Source: an uncultured Clostridia bacterium (lineage in GTDB: Bacteria > Bacillota_A > Clostridia > Christensenellales > Aristaeellaceae). From it: a stretch of DNA of 5,623 nt. The position numbers and the translations under genes are program-made. Under the pieces are notes generated by a model. That model saw only the letters and a program-made list of their open reading frames with translations, did no database searches and had not been told where the DNA came from. Where the stretch lies: positions 1-5,623 of the forward strand of contig CAMOGC010000110.1 of the NCBI GenBank assembly GCA_946613955.1, read 5' to 3'. Positions 5,326-5,623 of this stretch are shown here, one piece after another (position 1 is the first letter of the stretch; the number at the start of each line of letters is the position of its first letter).

Positions 5326-5623
5326 ATGAAGCGGACGCTGGCGATGTTCCTCGGGGCCGCGGCGCTCTGGATGGCGGCGGCCGCCCTGGCCTGCGAGCAT
5401 GTGGACAACGGGGCGGAAATTCTCTATAACAGCTATGTGGCCCCCACGGAAAACAGCGAGGGCTCCACGGGGCCCGGGACCTGCGCCGTATGCGGGGAGG
5501 TGGTTCGCCCGGCCCAGTCGATTCCCGCCCTGGCGCCCCGCCGGACGGATCCGCCGCCCACGCCGCCGCCCACGCCTGAGCCGACACCGGCCCCAACGCC
5601 CGCCCCGACGCCGGCCCCAACGC
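5326..5623 (+). CDS. Secreted Cys/His protein with Pro-Thr-Ala repeat tail, 3' truncated by window
   Basis: Ninety-nine codons are visible and the frame is open at the window end. The product starts with a signal peptide (MKRTLAMFLGAAALWMAAAA, then LA; cleavage likely just before C23 or nearby). A short Cys/His module follows: C23-x-H25, then about 27 residues, then C53-x2-C56-G-E-V and an IPAL motif at 66-69. This resembles the C-x-H ... C-x2-C-G modules seen in surface proteins of Clostridia and could bind a metal. From residue about 75 the chain is Pro/Thr-rich and becomes a regular PTPA/PTPE repeat (12-nt units, from about 5575), typical of an extended linker between an exported domain and something further on. 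The start is the ATG at 5326-5328 with GGGAGGGGA 5 nt upstream. It is divergent from the - strand operon and shares its promoter centre. The C-terminal domain, and therefore the function, lies outside the window. Confidence 0.8.
   Translation, partial: MKRTLAMFLGAAALWMAAAALACEHVDNGAEILYNSYVAPTENSEGSTGPGTCAVCGEVVRPAQSIPALAPRRTDPPPTPPPTPEPTPAPTPAPTPAPT
5575..5623 (+). repeat. 12-nt coding tandem repeat (Pro-Thr-Pro-Ala)
   Basis: Near-identical 12-nt units such as CCGACGCCGGCC and CCAACGCCCGCC alternate to the window end, with mostly synonymous differences. They encode a PTPA linker. The repeat could vary in length by slippage, and its full extent is not visible. Confidence 0.7.

Noticed and set aside
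5051..5620. Extension of the secreted-protein frame far upstream (open to about 5620 on the - strand)
   Set aside because: It would cross both promoters and overlap the divergent gene. The ATG at 5050 has AGGAGGG at ideal distance and begins a signal peptide.

Overview
The window is GC-rich bacterial DNA with strong AGGAGG-type ribosome binding sites, sigma-70/sigma-A-like promoters, a Cys4 zinc-ribbon/TPR membrane protein and proline/threonine-tailed secreted proteins. Together these suggest a high-GC member of the Clostridia (for example a Christensenellales- or Oscillospirales-like gut bacterium). That assignment is an inference from protein style; no taxonomic marker gene is present.

Layout. 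(1) Positions 1-276 (+) hold the C-terminal end of an AraC/XylS-family regulator cut by the window edge, followed by an intrinsic terminator at 290-314. (2) Positions 277-458 form a short convergent intergenic region with a 26-bp perfect direct repeat (376-401 and 425-450). (3) Positions 5050 down to 459 (-) hold a probable three-gene operon, in transcription order: a secreted protein with two diverged copies of one domain (5050-3872), a 661-residue zinc-ribbon / coiled-coil / single-TM / TPR-like protein (3800-1815), and an integral-membrane acyltransferase-3 family protein (1715-459). The gaps are 71 and 99 bp, with no convincing internal promoter or terminator. (4) Positions 5051-5325 are a divergent control region. 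(5) From 5326 (+) a secreted Cys/His-containing protein with a Pro-Thr-Ala repeat tail starts and runs off the window end.

The most notable signal is in the control region. A single palindromic hexamer, TTGCAA at 5129-5134, sits exactly 17 bp from a TATAAT on the + strand (5152-5157) and exactly 17 bp from a TATACT on the - strand (5111-5106). The two divergent promoters therefore appear to share one -35 element, so polymerase should be able to use only one direction at a time. Near-identical 11-mers lie one in each spacer. Both leaders can also form helices that touch or cover the Shine-Dalgarno sequence.

Functionally, all four genes right of position 459 encode membrane or exported proteins. 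A reasonable but unproven reading is a cell-envelope module: an acyltransferase that decorates an envelope polymer or glycan, a TPR membrane scaffold with a cytoplasmic zinc ribbon, and two secreted proteins produced from a mutually exclusive divergent promoter pair.
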